Origin: Flavobacteriales bacterium
GTDB taxonomy: Bacteria > Bacteroidota > Bacteroidia > Flavobacteriales_E > Vicingaceae
Direction: 5' to 3'
Assembly (NCBI GenBank): GCA_020635795.1
Contig: JACJZD010000002.1
Span: 248,001 to 312,000 of the forward strand
Length of the DNA: 64,000 nucleotides
Notes under the pieces: generated by a model
Database searches by the model: none
The model's input: only the letters and a program-made list of their open reading frames with translations
What the model was told of the DNA's origin: nothing
In this document: positions 33,900 to 43,829 of the stretch, in pieces
How positions within the stretch are numbered: position 1 is the first letter of the stretch
Layout: the number at the start of each line of letters is the position of its first letter
Position numbers and translations under genes: made by a program

Positions 33900-36002
33900 A
33901 TGAAAAATTTATTCATCATTTTATTAATTGCAAGCATTTTTGCAGTTAATAGCAGCAAAGCACAAACAGCACCAGTAGCTGTTAACGATACATTTTATGT
34001 TGATTATTCTGATACCTTAAGAACAAATAAATTTTTTAGAAATTACATTGTTGCAAATGATACCTCCAAAGGGGGAGGGTATTTAAAGATAGACACATTG
34101 TTTTATAATGGGCAGGGTATGATTGATAACGTGGTAAAAACTTTGTCTAGTGTTCAAAGTTTTATATATACCCCACCATTAGGTTTTTATGGTGTAGATA
34201 GTATAACTTATTACCTATCAAATTATCCAACAAATTATGGTTATGATACGGCTACCATTTATATTTATGTAAAACGAAAAGATTATGAAAGCATTGATTT
34301 GAATAATGTGAAAGCACGAGTCGAACCCAATGCTTTATTTGCTGATAGAGCAAATAGTATAACTGGATTTGAAGTCCCAAAGGGTAGTGGGTCAAATACT
34401 ATATACGCTGCAAATTTTTGGTTTGCTGGGTTAGATGCTAACGCACAACTGAAAGGGTATGCAGAAACGTATGCATCAAATCCATACCCACCAATTCCAT
34501 ATCAAAACTACAATGGTAATGCCGGACCTATAGGAGCGACCACTAATTTCGAAAATTACAGTTACCAATGGGATAGGGTATGGAAAGTAAGTACTACAGA
34601 TATACAAAACCATGTTGCTGGAACAAGCACTACAGAAGCCATAGCCAATTGGCCAGCTCATGGAGACACCACAAAAGGACAAGCTTTTAATTTAGCACCA
34701 TTTGTTGATGTGGATTTTGATGGAGTTTATAATCCCGTTTTAGGCGATTATCCCAAAATTAAAGGGCAACAGGCTATTTATTTTATACGTAATTCTGATA
34801 GGTCAGCTAATCAAATGCAAACTACCAACATTAATTTTGAATTTCATGGAATGGTGTATGCTTTCGATTGCCCCGAAGATTCAGCTATAAACAACACCAT
34901 ATTTATAGATTATACTATTTACAACCGCTCTACTACAGATTTAACAGATTGTTATTTTGGGCAATGGGTAGATTTTGATTTAGGTAATTCCAATGATGAT
35001 TTTGTTGGTTGTGACGTTGCTCGAGGGACTTTTTATGTATACAATGGAGATATTAACGATGAAGATAATTTGGGTGTTACTGGTTATGGGTCTTATCTGC
35101 CTGCACAAGGTGTAACCTTTTTAAAAGGAGCAAATCAAAATAATGACGGAGTAGATAATCCGTTAACTACAAATGTTCCTGTTGCCATAGCACAAAACGG
35201 AATCCCTTATGCAGGTTTAGGTATTGGATTTGGTGATGCAATACTTGATAATGAATATTATGGGTTGAGTCATTTTATGTATTATAATATTGGATCGCAA
35301 ATTAATGGAAACGGTGACCCTGCTAATACAGCTGATTATTATAATTATTTACAAGGTAAGTGGACAAATGGAAATTCTATGGTATGGGGCGGAGATGGAA
35401 ATTCATTATCAACAGGAGGGGTTACTTCATCAAATTATATGTTTACTAATGATTCAGACCCATTGTTTTGGAGTACAACTGGTGTAGTTTCAAATCCAGT
35501 AATATGGAATGAAACATCTGCAGGAAATACTCCAAGTGACAGAAGAGGTATTGGCTCTATTGGTCCTTTTACCTTGTTAGCGGGAGAATCAGCAGAAATA
35601 GAATTGGCATTTGTATTTGGAATTGACTATAATAGTCCGGGAAACAATACAGCTGGTATTGTGGTAATGCAAGAACGTGTGGATTCTATTCGTAGTTATC
35701 ATGCCAATGGTTTTACCACAACACCTTGTGGTGGAGCAATTTTAAGTGCAAAAGAAGAAGTAAAAGAAATCAACAACTTGAATATTTATCCAAATCCCTT
35801 TGCTAACCAGTTTTTAGTTAATTATAAACCAAGTATAAACTCAAGAGTAGAGGTTTATAATTTATTTGGTGGTAAAGTTTTAACTCAACAAATCACGAAC
35901 CATTTAACCTTACTCAATTTAAGCAACCAACCTAATGGTGTTTATTTTGTTAGGGTTACCAATGGTAAAGAAGTGATAACCAAAAAAGTGGTGAAGCAGT
36001 AG
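33900..36002 (+). CDS. Secreted protein with T9SS type A sorting domain
   Basis: 700 residues. Signal peptide MKNLFIILLIASIFAVNSSK-AQ, then a cadherin/Ig-like domain (about 25-125: VAVNDTFYVDYSDTLR, IDTLFYNGQG, VDSITYYLSN). The long middle region (about 130-600) contains APFVDVDFDGVYNPVLGDYP, KIKGQQAIYFIRN and GIGFGDAILDNEYYG, a domain repeatedly seen in Bacteroidota surface proteins but of unknown function. The last 75 residues are a type A sorting domain: NIYPNPFANQFLVNY, then VEVYNLFGGKVL and NGVYFVRVTNG ending in KVVKQ. It should be exported by T9SS. The next gene is a paralogue with a different C-terminus. Confidence 0.88.
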   Translation: MKNLFIILLIASIFAVNSSKAQTAPVAVNDTFYVDYSDTLRTNKFFRNYIVANDTSKGGGYLKIDTLFYNGQGMIDNVVKTLSSVQSFIYTPPLGFYGVDSITYYLSNYPTNYGYDTATIYIYVKRKDYESIDLNNVKARVEPNALFADRANSITGFEVPKGSGSNTIYAANFWFAGLDANAQLKGYAETYASNPYPPIPYQNYNGNAGPIGATTNFENYSYQWDRVWKVSTTDIQNHVAGTSTTEAIANWPAHGDTTKGQAFNLAPFVDVDFDGVYNPVLGDYPKIKGQQAIYFIRNSDRSANQMQTTNINFEFHGMVYAFDCPEDSAINNTIFIDYTIYNRSTTDLTDCYFGQWVDFDLGNSNDDFVGCDVARGTFYVYNGDINDEDNLGVTGYGSYLPAQGVTFLKGANQNNDGVDNPLTTNVPVAIAQNGIPYAGLGIGFGDAILDNEYYGLSHFMYYNIGSQINGNGDPANTADYYNYLQGKWTNGNSMVWGGDGNSLSTGGVTSSNYMFTNDSDPLFWSTTGVVSNPVIWNETSAGNTPSDRRGIGSIGPFTLLAGESAEIELAFVFGIDYNSPGNNTAGIVVMQERVDSIRSYHANGFTTTPCGGAILSAKEEVKEINNLNIYPNPFANQFLVNYKPSINSRVEVYNLFGGKVLTQQITNHLTLLNLSNQPNGVYFVRVTNGKEVITKKVVKQ

Positions 36003-36188
36003 TAGTTTTAAGTTTTCATTGTGAATAAAGAATAGATACACTTTATTCGTGATGACAATTTAAATCAATCAAAAAACACATTTTGATTGATTTACAACCG
36101 TTAATTAAATGAGGTTTAGTTTATGGTGTAAAAACAAACAAATAGATTAGTTTAGCATATAATTGTACCAACAAGCTAATTAGGTATT

Positions 36189-38354
36189 ATGAAACAAATA
36201 GCTACATTTTTCATTTTTTTTACGTTAGTATTCTCAAGTGGATTTAGTCAAAACACTCCTATAGCAGTTAATGATACGTTTTATGTTGATTATTCTGATA
36301 GTGTTAGGGTTCTGCCTTACAGTCGTGCCACCATTGTTTTTAATGATTCTGATGTAGATGGTAATACCTTGATTATAGATACCATCTTTTATAATGGAGT
36401 TAATACTGTTACTATTCAAAATCACCCTTCGGGCTGGCTAAGAGTAAATAGACTATTTTATACTGTACCCCCTGGTTATTCAGGAAAAGATAGTATCACC
36501 TATTATTTAACAGACAATGGGTTTCCAACAGGATTTGATACAGCAGTTATTTACATTTATGTAAAAAGAAAGCCATTTGAGAACCTCGATGCAAATAATA
36601 TACGAGCATCAATTCATAAAAATGTCTTGTTTCAATATGCAGGAACTTATGGCTCTTATGGGTTGGGGTATTTTAATGTGCCTAAAAATTCGAATACAGC
36701 TACAATATATGCCTCTAATCTTTGGCTAGCAGGAGAAGATATAAATGGTAATATCAGGGTTTCGGCTTCTACATATCAAGAAGCTAATAGCAGAGGGAAT
36801 GCCGGTCCAATAATGGATTCTGTAAACTATAGTTATTATAATTATCAATGGGATAGAGTATGGAAAGTGAGTGAAATGGATATTCAAAATCACATTGCTG
36901 GAATAAGTACTACTGAAGCAATTATTAATTGGCCTGCTCATGGTGATACCAGCTTAGGACAAGCATTAAATCTTGCTCCTTTTGTTGATGTAGATAATAA
37001 TGGCATTTACAATCCACTTGTGGGCGATTATCCGAAAATAAAAGGGCAACAAGCTATTTATTTTATTCAAAATGATAAACGAGATACTGTTCAACCATAT
37101 ATATTGAGGATTGGAATTGAAATTCATGGAATGGCATATTCGTTTTATTGCCCTGAAGATTCAGCACTAAACAACACAGTTTTTGTAAGCTATAAAGTGT
37201 ACAATCGGTCTGCGTCTCCATTATTTAATGCATACATTGGCTTATGGTCGGATTTAGATATTGGAAATCCTCAAGATGATTATCTTGCAACTGATGTTTC
37301 TAGAGGATCTTTTTATGGGTACAATAAAGATAATGTTGATGAAACTGTTCCTTGGACAGTTGGATATGGAGCTAGTCCTCCTGCTCAAAGTGTAACTTTT
37401 TTAAAGGGACCCAAACTGCCAAATGACGGAATAGACAATCCATTAACAAACAATGTTCAAGATGCTATTGATTCTAACGGTGTTCCATATCAAGGTTTGG
37501 GAATTGGCTTTGGTGATGGAGTAGTAGATAATGAATTTATGGGCTTGTCAAATTTTCTTACATATGACATAGATTCGAATTCAATTGGATTTAATGAACC
37601 AGAAATTTCTTCGGATTATTATAATTATTTAAAAGGCAACTGGAAATCTGGAATCCCGATGACTTGGGGAGGAATGGGAATAGGAGGAACTGTTCCGACA
37701 AATTATTTATTTCCCGGGGGGAGCGACTCCCTTTTTTGGAGTACCCAAGGAATAATTACAACACCTTCACCTTGGAATGATAATAGTTCCTTAAGAGATA
37801 TAAGAGGGATTGGTTCATGCGGTCCATTTACGTTTTTACCTGATAGTGCTGTAGAACTAGATTTGGCTTTTGTTTTTGGGAGAGATTATACTGATACAAG
37901 TAATACAGCAGCCATTACAATTATGCAAAACCGAATAGATGTAATAAGAAACTATTTTGTAAATGGATTTGTAAATATTTGCGAAGATACAACCCAAGTA
38001 ATTGAAGATGCTACACCTGATAGTTTAGTAGTTTTTGTGCCAAATGTTTTCACTCCTAACAAAGATGGTTTTAATGATTTATTTGTGATTGATTTAAATA
38101 GCGCACGTTTACTGGAAGAAGTTAACGTAGAAATTTTTAATAGATGGGGACAACTTATTAAAGTATCTAATTATGGTGTTCAGGCTTTATCCAAACTTCC
38201 AACCATCAACAATAAACAACAACTTACTATTTGGGATGGGAGGACAACGAGTGGGGAGAATGTGCCTATTGGTACATATTACTATGTTATAAAATATAAA
38301 ACTACAGAAGGTGAAACAAAAAACATTAAAGGGTTTTTAAGTCTTTTAAGATAA
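36189..38354 (+). CDS. Secreted paralogue with T9SS type B (gliding-associated) C-terminal domain
   Basis: 721 residues. Signal peptide ending SSGFSQ, then the same N-terminal domain (NDTFYVDYSDSVRVL, SITYYLTDNG) and the same middle region as the preceding gene (APFVDVDNNGIYNPLVGDYP, KIKGQQAIYFIQND, GLGIGFGDGVVDNEFMGL). The final 90 residues are instead CHU_C type: VPNVFTPNKDGFNDLF, VEIFNRWGQLI, IWDGRTTSGENVPIGTYYYV. It should also be T9SS cargo but attached by the type B route (PorP/SprF-dependent). Tandem duplication with a swapped sorting domain. Start ATG 36189. Confidence 0.88.
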   Translation: MKQIATFFIFFTLVFSSGFSQNTPIAVNDTFYVDYSDSVRVLPYSRATIVFNDSDVDGNTLIIDTIFYNGVNTVTIQNHPSGWLRVNRLFYTVPPGYSGKDSITYYLTDNGFPTGFDTAVIYIYVKRKPFENLDANNIRASIHKNVLFQYAGTYGSYGLGYFNVPKNSNTATIYASNLWLAGEDINGNIRVSASTYQEANSRGNAGPIMDSVNYSYYNYQWDRVWKVSEMDIQNHIAGISTTEAIINWPAHGDTSLGQALNLAPFVDVDNNGIYNPLVGDYPKIKGQQAIYFIQNDKRDTVQPYILRIGIEIHGMAYSFYCPEDSALNNTVFVSYKVYNRSASPLFNAYIGLWSDLDIGNPQDDYLATDVSRGSFYGYNKDNVDETVPWTVGYGASPPAQSVTFLKGPKLPNDGIDNPLTNNVQDAIDSNGVPYQGLGIGFGDGVVDNEFMGLSNFLTYDIDSNSIGFNEPEISSDYYNYLKGNWKSGIPMTWGGMGIGGTVPTNYLFPGGSDSLFWSTQGIITTPSPWNDNSSLRDIRGIGSCGPFTFLPDSAVELDLAFVFGRDYTDTSNTAAITIMQNRIDVIRNYFVNGFVNICEDTTQVIEDATPDSLVVFVPNVFTPNKDGFNDLFVIDLNSARLLEEVNVEIFNRWGQLIKVSNYGVQALSKLPTINNKQQLTIWDGRTTSGENVPIGTYYYVIKYKTTEGETKNIKGFLSLLR

Positions 38355-38361
38355 ATTGTTT

Positions 38362-41300
38362 TTAATTCATCGAAGAACCCAGCCAACGTTCTGCCTTATC
38401 AATACTTATGTTGTTTGCAATTGCATAGGCTTCTACTTGGTCTTGGCTAATTTTTCCAACTCCAAAATATTTAGCTTGAGGATGCCCAAAGTACATTCCA
38501 CTTACAGCAGCAGTTGGGTACATAGCCAAACTTTCGGTTAATTCAATACCCGTATTTTTTGTAGCGTCCATCAATTCAAACAATTGATTTTTTAAGGTAT
38601 GATTTGGACAAGCTGGGTAACCAGGAGCTGGTCTGATTCCTTTGTATTTTTCTTGTATTAACGCATCATTGTCAAGGTTTTCGTTTTGAGCATAACCCCA
38701 TATTTCGGTTCGCACTTTTTTGTGCATATACTCAGCAAAAGCTTCAGCAAGCCTATCAGCTAAAGCTTTTAACATAATAGAATTGTAATCGTCGTGATCG
38801 GCTTCAAAACGTTTGATGTGCTCTTCAATACCAATACCTGTTGTAACTGCAAAACCTCCAATGTAATCTTTAATTCCAGTTTCTTTAGGAGCTATAAAAT
38901 CTGCTAACGAAATGTTAGGCACACCTTTCGCTTTTTTAGCTTGTTGACGCAATTGGTGAAGGGTAGAAATGGTTTTATTGTTTTCATAAACTTCTATGGT
39001 ATCTTCGTTTATAGTGTTTGCTTCCCAAATTCCAACAACTCCGTTTGCTGTAATCCATTTTTCTTCAACAATTTTTGTAAGCATTTTTTGTGCATCGTCG
39101 AATAATTTTTTGGCAGCATCACCAACAATTTCGTCCTCTAAAATGTTGGGGTAACGACCTGCCAATTCCCAAGTTCTAAAAAACGGACTCCAATCAATAT
39201 AATCTAACAATGTTTTAATAGGAAAGTCTGAGAAGACCTGAACGCCTAACTGGTTTGGTTTAAATGGGGGTTCTTTTTCAAAATCAATTTTTAACTTGTT
39301 GTCACGGGCTTCAGCAATGGTTAGAGATTCTTTAGTAGCATTTCGCTTAGCGTGAATGTCTCTTAAATTTTGGTACTCGTCTTTAATTTTCTGAACAAAT
39401 GTTGTGTTGTCTTTTGCTAATAACTCTCCAACCACTGGTACGCTTCTGGAAGCATCTAAAACATATACTGTTGGAGCTTTAGAATAGTTAGGTTCAATTT
39501 TTACTGCAGTATGAATTTTAGAGGTTGTCGCCCCTCCAATTAATAAAGGAATACTCATATCTTGTCGTTCCAATTCTTTAGCAAAATAGGCCATTTCATC
39601 AAGTGATGGAGTAATCAAACCACTTAAACCAATAATATCTACCTTTTCTTTCTTAGCTACTTCAATAATTTTTTCGGCAGGAACCATTACTCCAAGGTCA
39701 ATTACTTCGTAATTGTTACAACCCAACACAACTCCTACAATGTTTTTACCAATATCGTGTACGTCGCCCTTTACAGTAGCCAATAAAATTTTACCATTTC
39801 CTGTTGGGGCATCACTCGGATTGTTCTTCTTTTCTTCTTCAATATATGGTAACAAATAGGCAACAGCTTTTTTCATTACTCTTGCACTTTTTACTACCTG
39901 AGGAAGAAACATTTTACCTGCACCAAACAAGTCTCCAACAATGTTCATCCCGTCCATTAACGGTCCTTCAATAACTTCTATGGGCTTATCAAACAATTTT
40001 CGACACTCCTCAGTATCTTCATCAATAAATTCCACTATACCTTTAACTAAAGCATGTGAAAGACGTTCTTGAACAGTTCCTTTTCGCCATTCTAATTCTT
40101 TTGCATCGTCTTTTTTTACTCCTTTTACATTTTCAGCAAAATCAACCAATCGTTCTGTAGCATCAGGTCTTCTGTTTAATAAAACATCTTCAACTTTTTC
40201 TAAGAGTTCTTTCGGAATTTCTGCATACACTTCTAACATACCAGGATTAACAATACCCATATCCATTCCTGCTTTTATGGCGTGATACAAAAATGCAGAA
40301 TGAATGGCTTCTCTAACGGTATCATTACCTCTAAACGAAAACGACACATTGCTAACACCACCACTTACTAATGCTCCCGGTAAATTTTCTTTTATCCACT
40401 TGGTTGAATTGATAAAATCTACCGCATAATTGTTGTGTTCTTCTAAACCTGTTGCAACAGTTAAAATATTGGGGTCAAAAATGATGTCGTGTGCTGGAAA
40501 ACCTATTTTTTCGGTTAACAATTTGTAAGCTCGTTTGCAAATTGAAATACGTTTCTCGTAGGTGTCTGCTTGACCTTGTTCGTCAAAAGCCATTACGATA
40601 ACAGCTGCACCATATCGTCTTACCAATTTTGCTCTTTCAAGAAATACTTCCTCGCCTTCTTTTAATGAAATGGAGTTTACAATGGATTTACCTTGTGTAC
40701 ATTTTAATCCCGCTTCAATAACCGACCACTTTGATGAGTCAATCATAATAGGGAGTTTAGCAATGTCTGGTTCTGAAGCAATTAAGTTCAAGAATTTAGT
40801 CATGACCACTTCAGAATCTAACATTCCCTCATCCATGTTCACATCAATTACTTGAGCGCCACCCTCGACTTGATTTAATGCTACAGCTATTGCTTCTTCG
40901 TATTTCTCTTCTTTAATTAATCGTTTAAACATTAACGAACCAGTAACGTTTGTTCGTTCACCAACATTTACAAAATTACTTTCAGGTCGAACCCATAAAG
41001 GCTCTAGTCCGCTATAATTAGGAAGATTAAAAGCTTCCTTACATTTTCTTGGTTGATACTTTGATGCAACATCAGCAATTGCTTTAATGTGAGCAGGAGT
41101 TGTTCCGCAACAACCACCAATAATGTTGATTAACCCTTCTTGTATAAATTCTTCCACCTGACGAGCCGTTTCTTTTGCAGCTTCATCATATTCCCCAAAT
41201 TCGTTGGGTAAACCAGCATTTGGATATGCACTCACAAAGTAGTTGGTTTTATTTGCTACCGTTTGAATGTGTGGACGTAATTGTTTTGCACCAAGCGCAC

Positions 41301-42027
41301 AGTTAAATCCAACACTTAACAAAGGAATGTGTGAGATGGAAATTAAAAAAGCTTCAACTGTTTGTCCTGAAAGTGTTCTTCCACTAGCATCGGTAATTGT
41401 TCCGGAAACCATAATAGGTAATCTCGAACCAATCTTTTCAAAATAAGCATCGATGGCAAAAAGTGCTGCTTTTGCATTTAATGTGTCAAAAATAGTTTCT
41501 ACTAAAAGTAAATCTACTCCACCATCAATTAAGCCTTTTACTTGTTCGGTATAAGCTACAACCAATTGGTCAAATGTAACAGCTCTGTAACCTGGGTCGT
41601 TAACATCGGGCGACATAGAAGCCGTTCTGTTAGTTGGACCCATTGCTCCTGCAACAAAACGAGGTTTTTCAGGATTTTTTTTTGTGAATTCTATTGCAAC
41701 ATCTTTGGCAATTTTAGCCGATTGAAAATTAATGTCGTAAACAGCTTTTTCTAATTGGTAATCAGCTTGGGCGATGCTCGTACCACTAAAAGTATTGGTT
41801 TCTACAATATCGGCACCCGCCTCAAAATATTCTGCGTGTATGGCTTTAATAATATCAGGGCGAGTAATGGAAAGTAAATCGTTATTGCCTTTTAATAGTA
41901 CAGAACTATCAGTAAAAACATTTCCTCTAAAGTCTTCTTCGGTTAATTTATAACGTTGAATCATGGTGCCCATTGCACCATCTAAAATGAGTATTCGCTT
42001 ATTTAATTCGTCAGTAATCTTACACAT
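38362..42027 (-). CDS. metH: Cobalamin-dependent methionine synthase MetH
   Basis: 1221 residues, full length with all modules: homocysteine-binding barrel (1 to about 325, zinc cysteines near IGGCCGTTPAHIKA), pterin-binding barrel (about 340-620, NVGERTNVTGSLMFKRLI), cap plus B12-binding Rossmann domain (about 650-880, ATVKGDVHDIGKNIVGVVLG carrying the cobalt-binding DxHxxG), and the C-terminal SAM-dependent reactivation domain (about 900-1221, with GIRPAPGYPACPNHTLK). It methylates homocysteine with methyl-tetrahydrofolate. A SAM-I riboswitch and terminator lie directly upstream, so it is repressed when SAM is plentiful. Confidence 0.98.
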   Translation of the reverse strand: MCKITDELNKRILILDGAMGTMIQRYKLTEEDFRGNVFTDSSVLLKGNNDLLSITRPDIIKAIHAEYFEAGADIVETNTFSGTSIAQADYQLEKAVYDINFQSAKIAKDVAIEFTKKNPEKPRFVAGAMGPTNRTASMSPDVNDPGYRAVTFDQLVVAYTEQVKGLIDGGVDLLLVETIFDTLNAKAALFAIDAYFEKIGSRLPIMVSGTITDASGRTLSGQTVEAFLISISHIPLLSVGFNCALGAKQLRPHIQTVANKTNYFVSAYPNAGLPNEFGEYDEAAKETARQVEEFIQEGLINIIGGCCGTTPAHIKAIADVASKYQPRKCKEAFNLPNYSGLEPLWVRPESNFVNVGERTNVTGSLMFKRLIKEEKYEEAIAVALNQVEGGAQVIDVNMDEGMLDSEVVMTKFLNLIASEPDIAKLPIMIDSSKWSVIEAGLKCTQGKSIVNSISLKEGEEVFLERAKLVRRYGAAVIVMAFDEQGQADTYEKRISICKRAYKLLTEKIGFPAHDIIFDPNILTVATGLEEHNNYAVDFINSTKWIKENLPGALVSGGVSNVSFSFRGNDTVREAIHSAFLYHAIKAGMDMGIVNPGMLEVYAEIPKELLEKVEDVLLNRRPDATERLVDFAENVKGVKKDDAKELEWRKGTVQERLSHALVKGIVEFIDEDTEECRKLFDKPIEVIEGPLMDGMNIVGDLFGAGKMFLPQVVKSARVMKKAVAYLLPYIEEEKKNNPSDAPTGNGKILLATVKGDVHDIGKNIVGVVLGCNNYEVIDLGVMVPAEKIIEVAKKEKVDIIGLSGLITPSLDEMAYFAKELERQDMSIPLLIGGATTSKIHTAVKIEPNYSKAPTVYVLDASRSVPVVGELLAKDNTTFVQKIKDEYQNLRDIHAKRNATKESLTIAEARDNKLKIDFEKEPPFKPNQLGVQVFSDFPIKTLLDYIDWSPFFRTWELAGRYPNILEDEIVGDAAKKLFDDAQKMLTKIVEEKWITANGVVGIWEANTINEDTIEVYENNKTISTLHQLRQQAKKAKGVPNISLADFIAPKETGIKDYIGGFAVTTGIGIEEHIKRFEADHDDYNSIMLKALADRLAEAFAEYMHKKVRTEIWGYAQNENLDNDALIQEKYKGIRPAPGYPACPNHTLKNQLFELMDATKNTGIELTESLAMYPTAAVSGMYFGHPQAKYFGVGKISQDQVEAYAIANNISIDKAERWLGSSMN

Positions 42028-42035
42028 ACTTAAAA

Positions 42036-42071
42036 TAAAAAACCCCTTTTGTTTTATAAGCAGAAGGGGTT
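42036..42071 (-). terminator. Riboswitch-controlled terminator upstream of metH
   Basis: Minus strand: AACCCCTT (42071-42064), loop, AAGGGGTT (42048-42041), then a T-rich run to 42036, ending 9 bases before the metH ATG. Expression platform of the SAM-I riboswitch. Confidence 0.85.
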
Positions 42072-42087
42072 AACATATTATTTTCTA

Positions 42088-42193
42088 CTTATCTTTTCCG
42101 TCAACTGACGGATAGGAATTAGCACCTTTCCGTCAATTGACGGAGGTTGCCAAGGTTTCGTAGGGCCTAATCCCTCCACCTTTCTGGATAAAC
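42088..42193 (-). ncRNA. SAM-I (S-box) riboswitch
   Basis: On the minus strand the conserved core is clear: AGAAAGGTGGAGGGATTAGG, CCCTACGAAACC, TTGGCAACC, AAGGTGCTAATTCC and AAAGATAAG. P1 forms between TTTATC (42192-42187) and GATAAG (42093-42088). P3 and P4 are the near-identical palindromes TCCGTCAATTGACGGA and TCCGTCAGTTGACGGA. SAM binding would stabilise P1 and let the downstream terminator fold, shutting off metH. Confidence 0.93.
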
Positions 42194-42233
42194 ATCTTAT
42201 ATAGATGCCGATAATTTAAAGAACATTTGACTA

Positions 42234-42265
42234 CAAAACTATTCACACTTTTGGTTAATTCCAAA
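42234..42265 (-). promoter_or_regulatory. Bacteroidota-type promoter of the riboswitch-metH transcript
   Basis: Minus strand: TTTG (42265-42262), 20-base spacer, TAGTTTTG (42241-42234). Transcription would begin near 42230, about 37 bases before the riboswitch. TTTG here is the end of a second -7-like TATATTTG (42269-42262). Confidence 0.55.
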
Positions 42266-42318
42266 TATAAGTATGAAATAATGCTTTGTTTGATTGAAAT
42301 AAAGAATAAAATTTTGAA

Positions 42319-43749
42319 TTAAAACTCGGCATTCTTTGGTGTTCTTGGAAAAGGAATCACATCACGTATGTTTGTCATCCCCGTTACAAACAACATTAAA
42401 CGCTCAAAACCTAAGCCAAAACCAGCATGAGGAACCGTTCCAAATTTTCTGGTTTCTAAGTACCACCAAACACTTTCTTCAGGAATGTTAAAGGTTTTAA
42501 TTTTTTCTTTTAAGATGTCTAAACGCTCCTCACGTTGAGAGCCACCAACAATTTCTCCAATACCAGGAAACAAAATATCCATTGCAGCAACCGTTTTTCC
42601 ATCGTCGTTCTGACGCATGTAAAACGATTTAATCTTTGCAGGATAATCAATTAAAATCACAGGTTTTTTAAATTCTTTTTCTACTAAAAAACGTTCGTGT
42701 TCCGATTGTAAATCAGCACCCCATTCGTTAATTGGGTATTTAAATTGCCCTTTTTGGTTGGGTTTAGAGCGTTTTAAAATTTCAATGGCTTCGGTATAAG
42801 TTAAACGTACAAATTCATTGTCAACTACAAATTTTAATTTTTCAATTAAAGGCAACGAACGTTGGTCTTGAGGTTTCGATTTATCTTCTTCTTCCAATCG
42901 AGAAGCTAAAAATTCTAAATCTTCAGTACAATTGTCTAGTGCATATTTAACACAATATTTTAGCATTTCTTCTGCTAAATCCATGTTGTCGTTAATGTCG
43001 TTAAAAGCTACCTCAGGCTCTATCATCCAAAACTCAGCAAGGTGACGAGTAGTGTTAGAGTTTTCTGCTCTAAAAGTTGGTCCAAAAGTATATACCTGAC
43101 CCAAAGCCAATGCTGCTAATTCAGCTTCTAATTGACCAGAAACCGTTAAGTTGGTTTCTTTTCCAAAAAAGTCTTGTTTAAAATCAATTTCTTTTCCTTC
43201 ATTTTTTGGTAGGTTGTCAAGGTCTAATGTGGTAACCCTAAACATTTCTCCAGCACCTTCTGCATCAGAACCTGTTATTATTGGTGTATGTATATTGTAA
43301 AAACCCTTGTCGTTAAAAAACTTGTGCACTGCAAAAATCATTGCATGACGAACGCGGGATATTGCACTAAATGTATTGGTTCTAAATCGTAAGTGCGCAA
43401 TGTCTCGTAAAAATTCAAGCGAATGTTTTTTTGGTTGTAGTGGAAATTCTTCAGGATTAGCATCGCCTAAAATTTCAAACGATTTAACAACCAATTCTAT
43501 AGATTGACCTCGTCCTTGAGATTCAACAACTGTTCCAACAACAGCAATAGATGAGCCAGTAGTAATTCTTTTCAACTGATTTTCATCTTCTTTCTCAAAA
43601 TCAACAACAGCTTGAATGTTTTGTAGTGTTGAACCATCATTTATTGCAATAAACCGATTGCTTCTAAATGTTCTTACCCATCCTTTAACTAATACTTCTG
43701 AACCAATGGTTGATGATTTTAATAAATCGCTAATTTTTACTCTTTTCAT
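42319..43749 (-). CDS. asnS: Asparaginyl-tRNA synthetase
   Basis: 476 residues, class IIb. An N-terminal OB-fold anticodon-binding domain (about 15-110, VKGWVRTFRSNRFIAINDGS) is followed by the catalytic core with motif 2 TFGPTFRAENSNTTRHLAEF, WMIEPEVAF, and motif 3 in AGFGLGFERLMLFVTGMTNI plus RDVIPFPRTP. IRDVIPFPRTP supports Asn rather than Asp specificity. It attaches asparagine to its tRNA. An imperfect -7 element (TAATTTCG) lies about 24 bases upstream. Confidence 0.97.
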   Translation of the reverse strand: MKRVKISDLLKSSTIGSEVLVKGWVRTFRSNRFIAINDGSTLQNIQAVVDFEKEDENQLKRITTGSSIAVVGTVVESQGRGQSIELVVKSFEILGDANPEEFPLQPKKHSLEFLRDIAHLRFRTNTFSAISRVRHAMIFAVHKFFNDKGFYNIHTPIITGSDAEGAGEMFRVTTLDLDNLPKNEGKEIDFKQDFFGKETNLTVSGQLEAELAALALGQVYTFGPTFRAENSNTTRHLAEFWMIEPEVAFNDINDNMDLAEEMLKYCVKYALDNCTEDLEFLASRLEEEDKSKPQDQRSLPLIEKLKFVVDNEFVRLTYTEAIEILKRSKPNQKGQFKYPINEWGADLQSEHERFLVEKEFKKPVILIDYPAKIKSFYMRQNDDGKTVAAMDILFPGIGEIVGGSQREERLDILKEKIKTFNIPEESVWWYLETRKFGTVPHAGFGLGFERLMLFVTGMTNIRDVIPFPRTPKNAEF

Positions 43750-43829
43750 TTCAGTTTGATATTTATGGCGAAATTAATTTTTTTTTAATGGAAACTTATA
43801 AATTGATGACCTATTACCGAATATTATAA

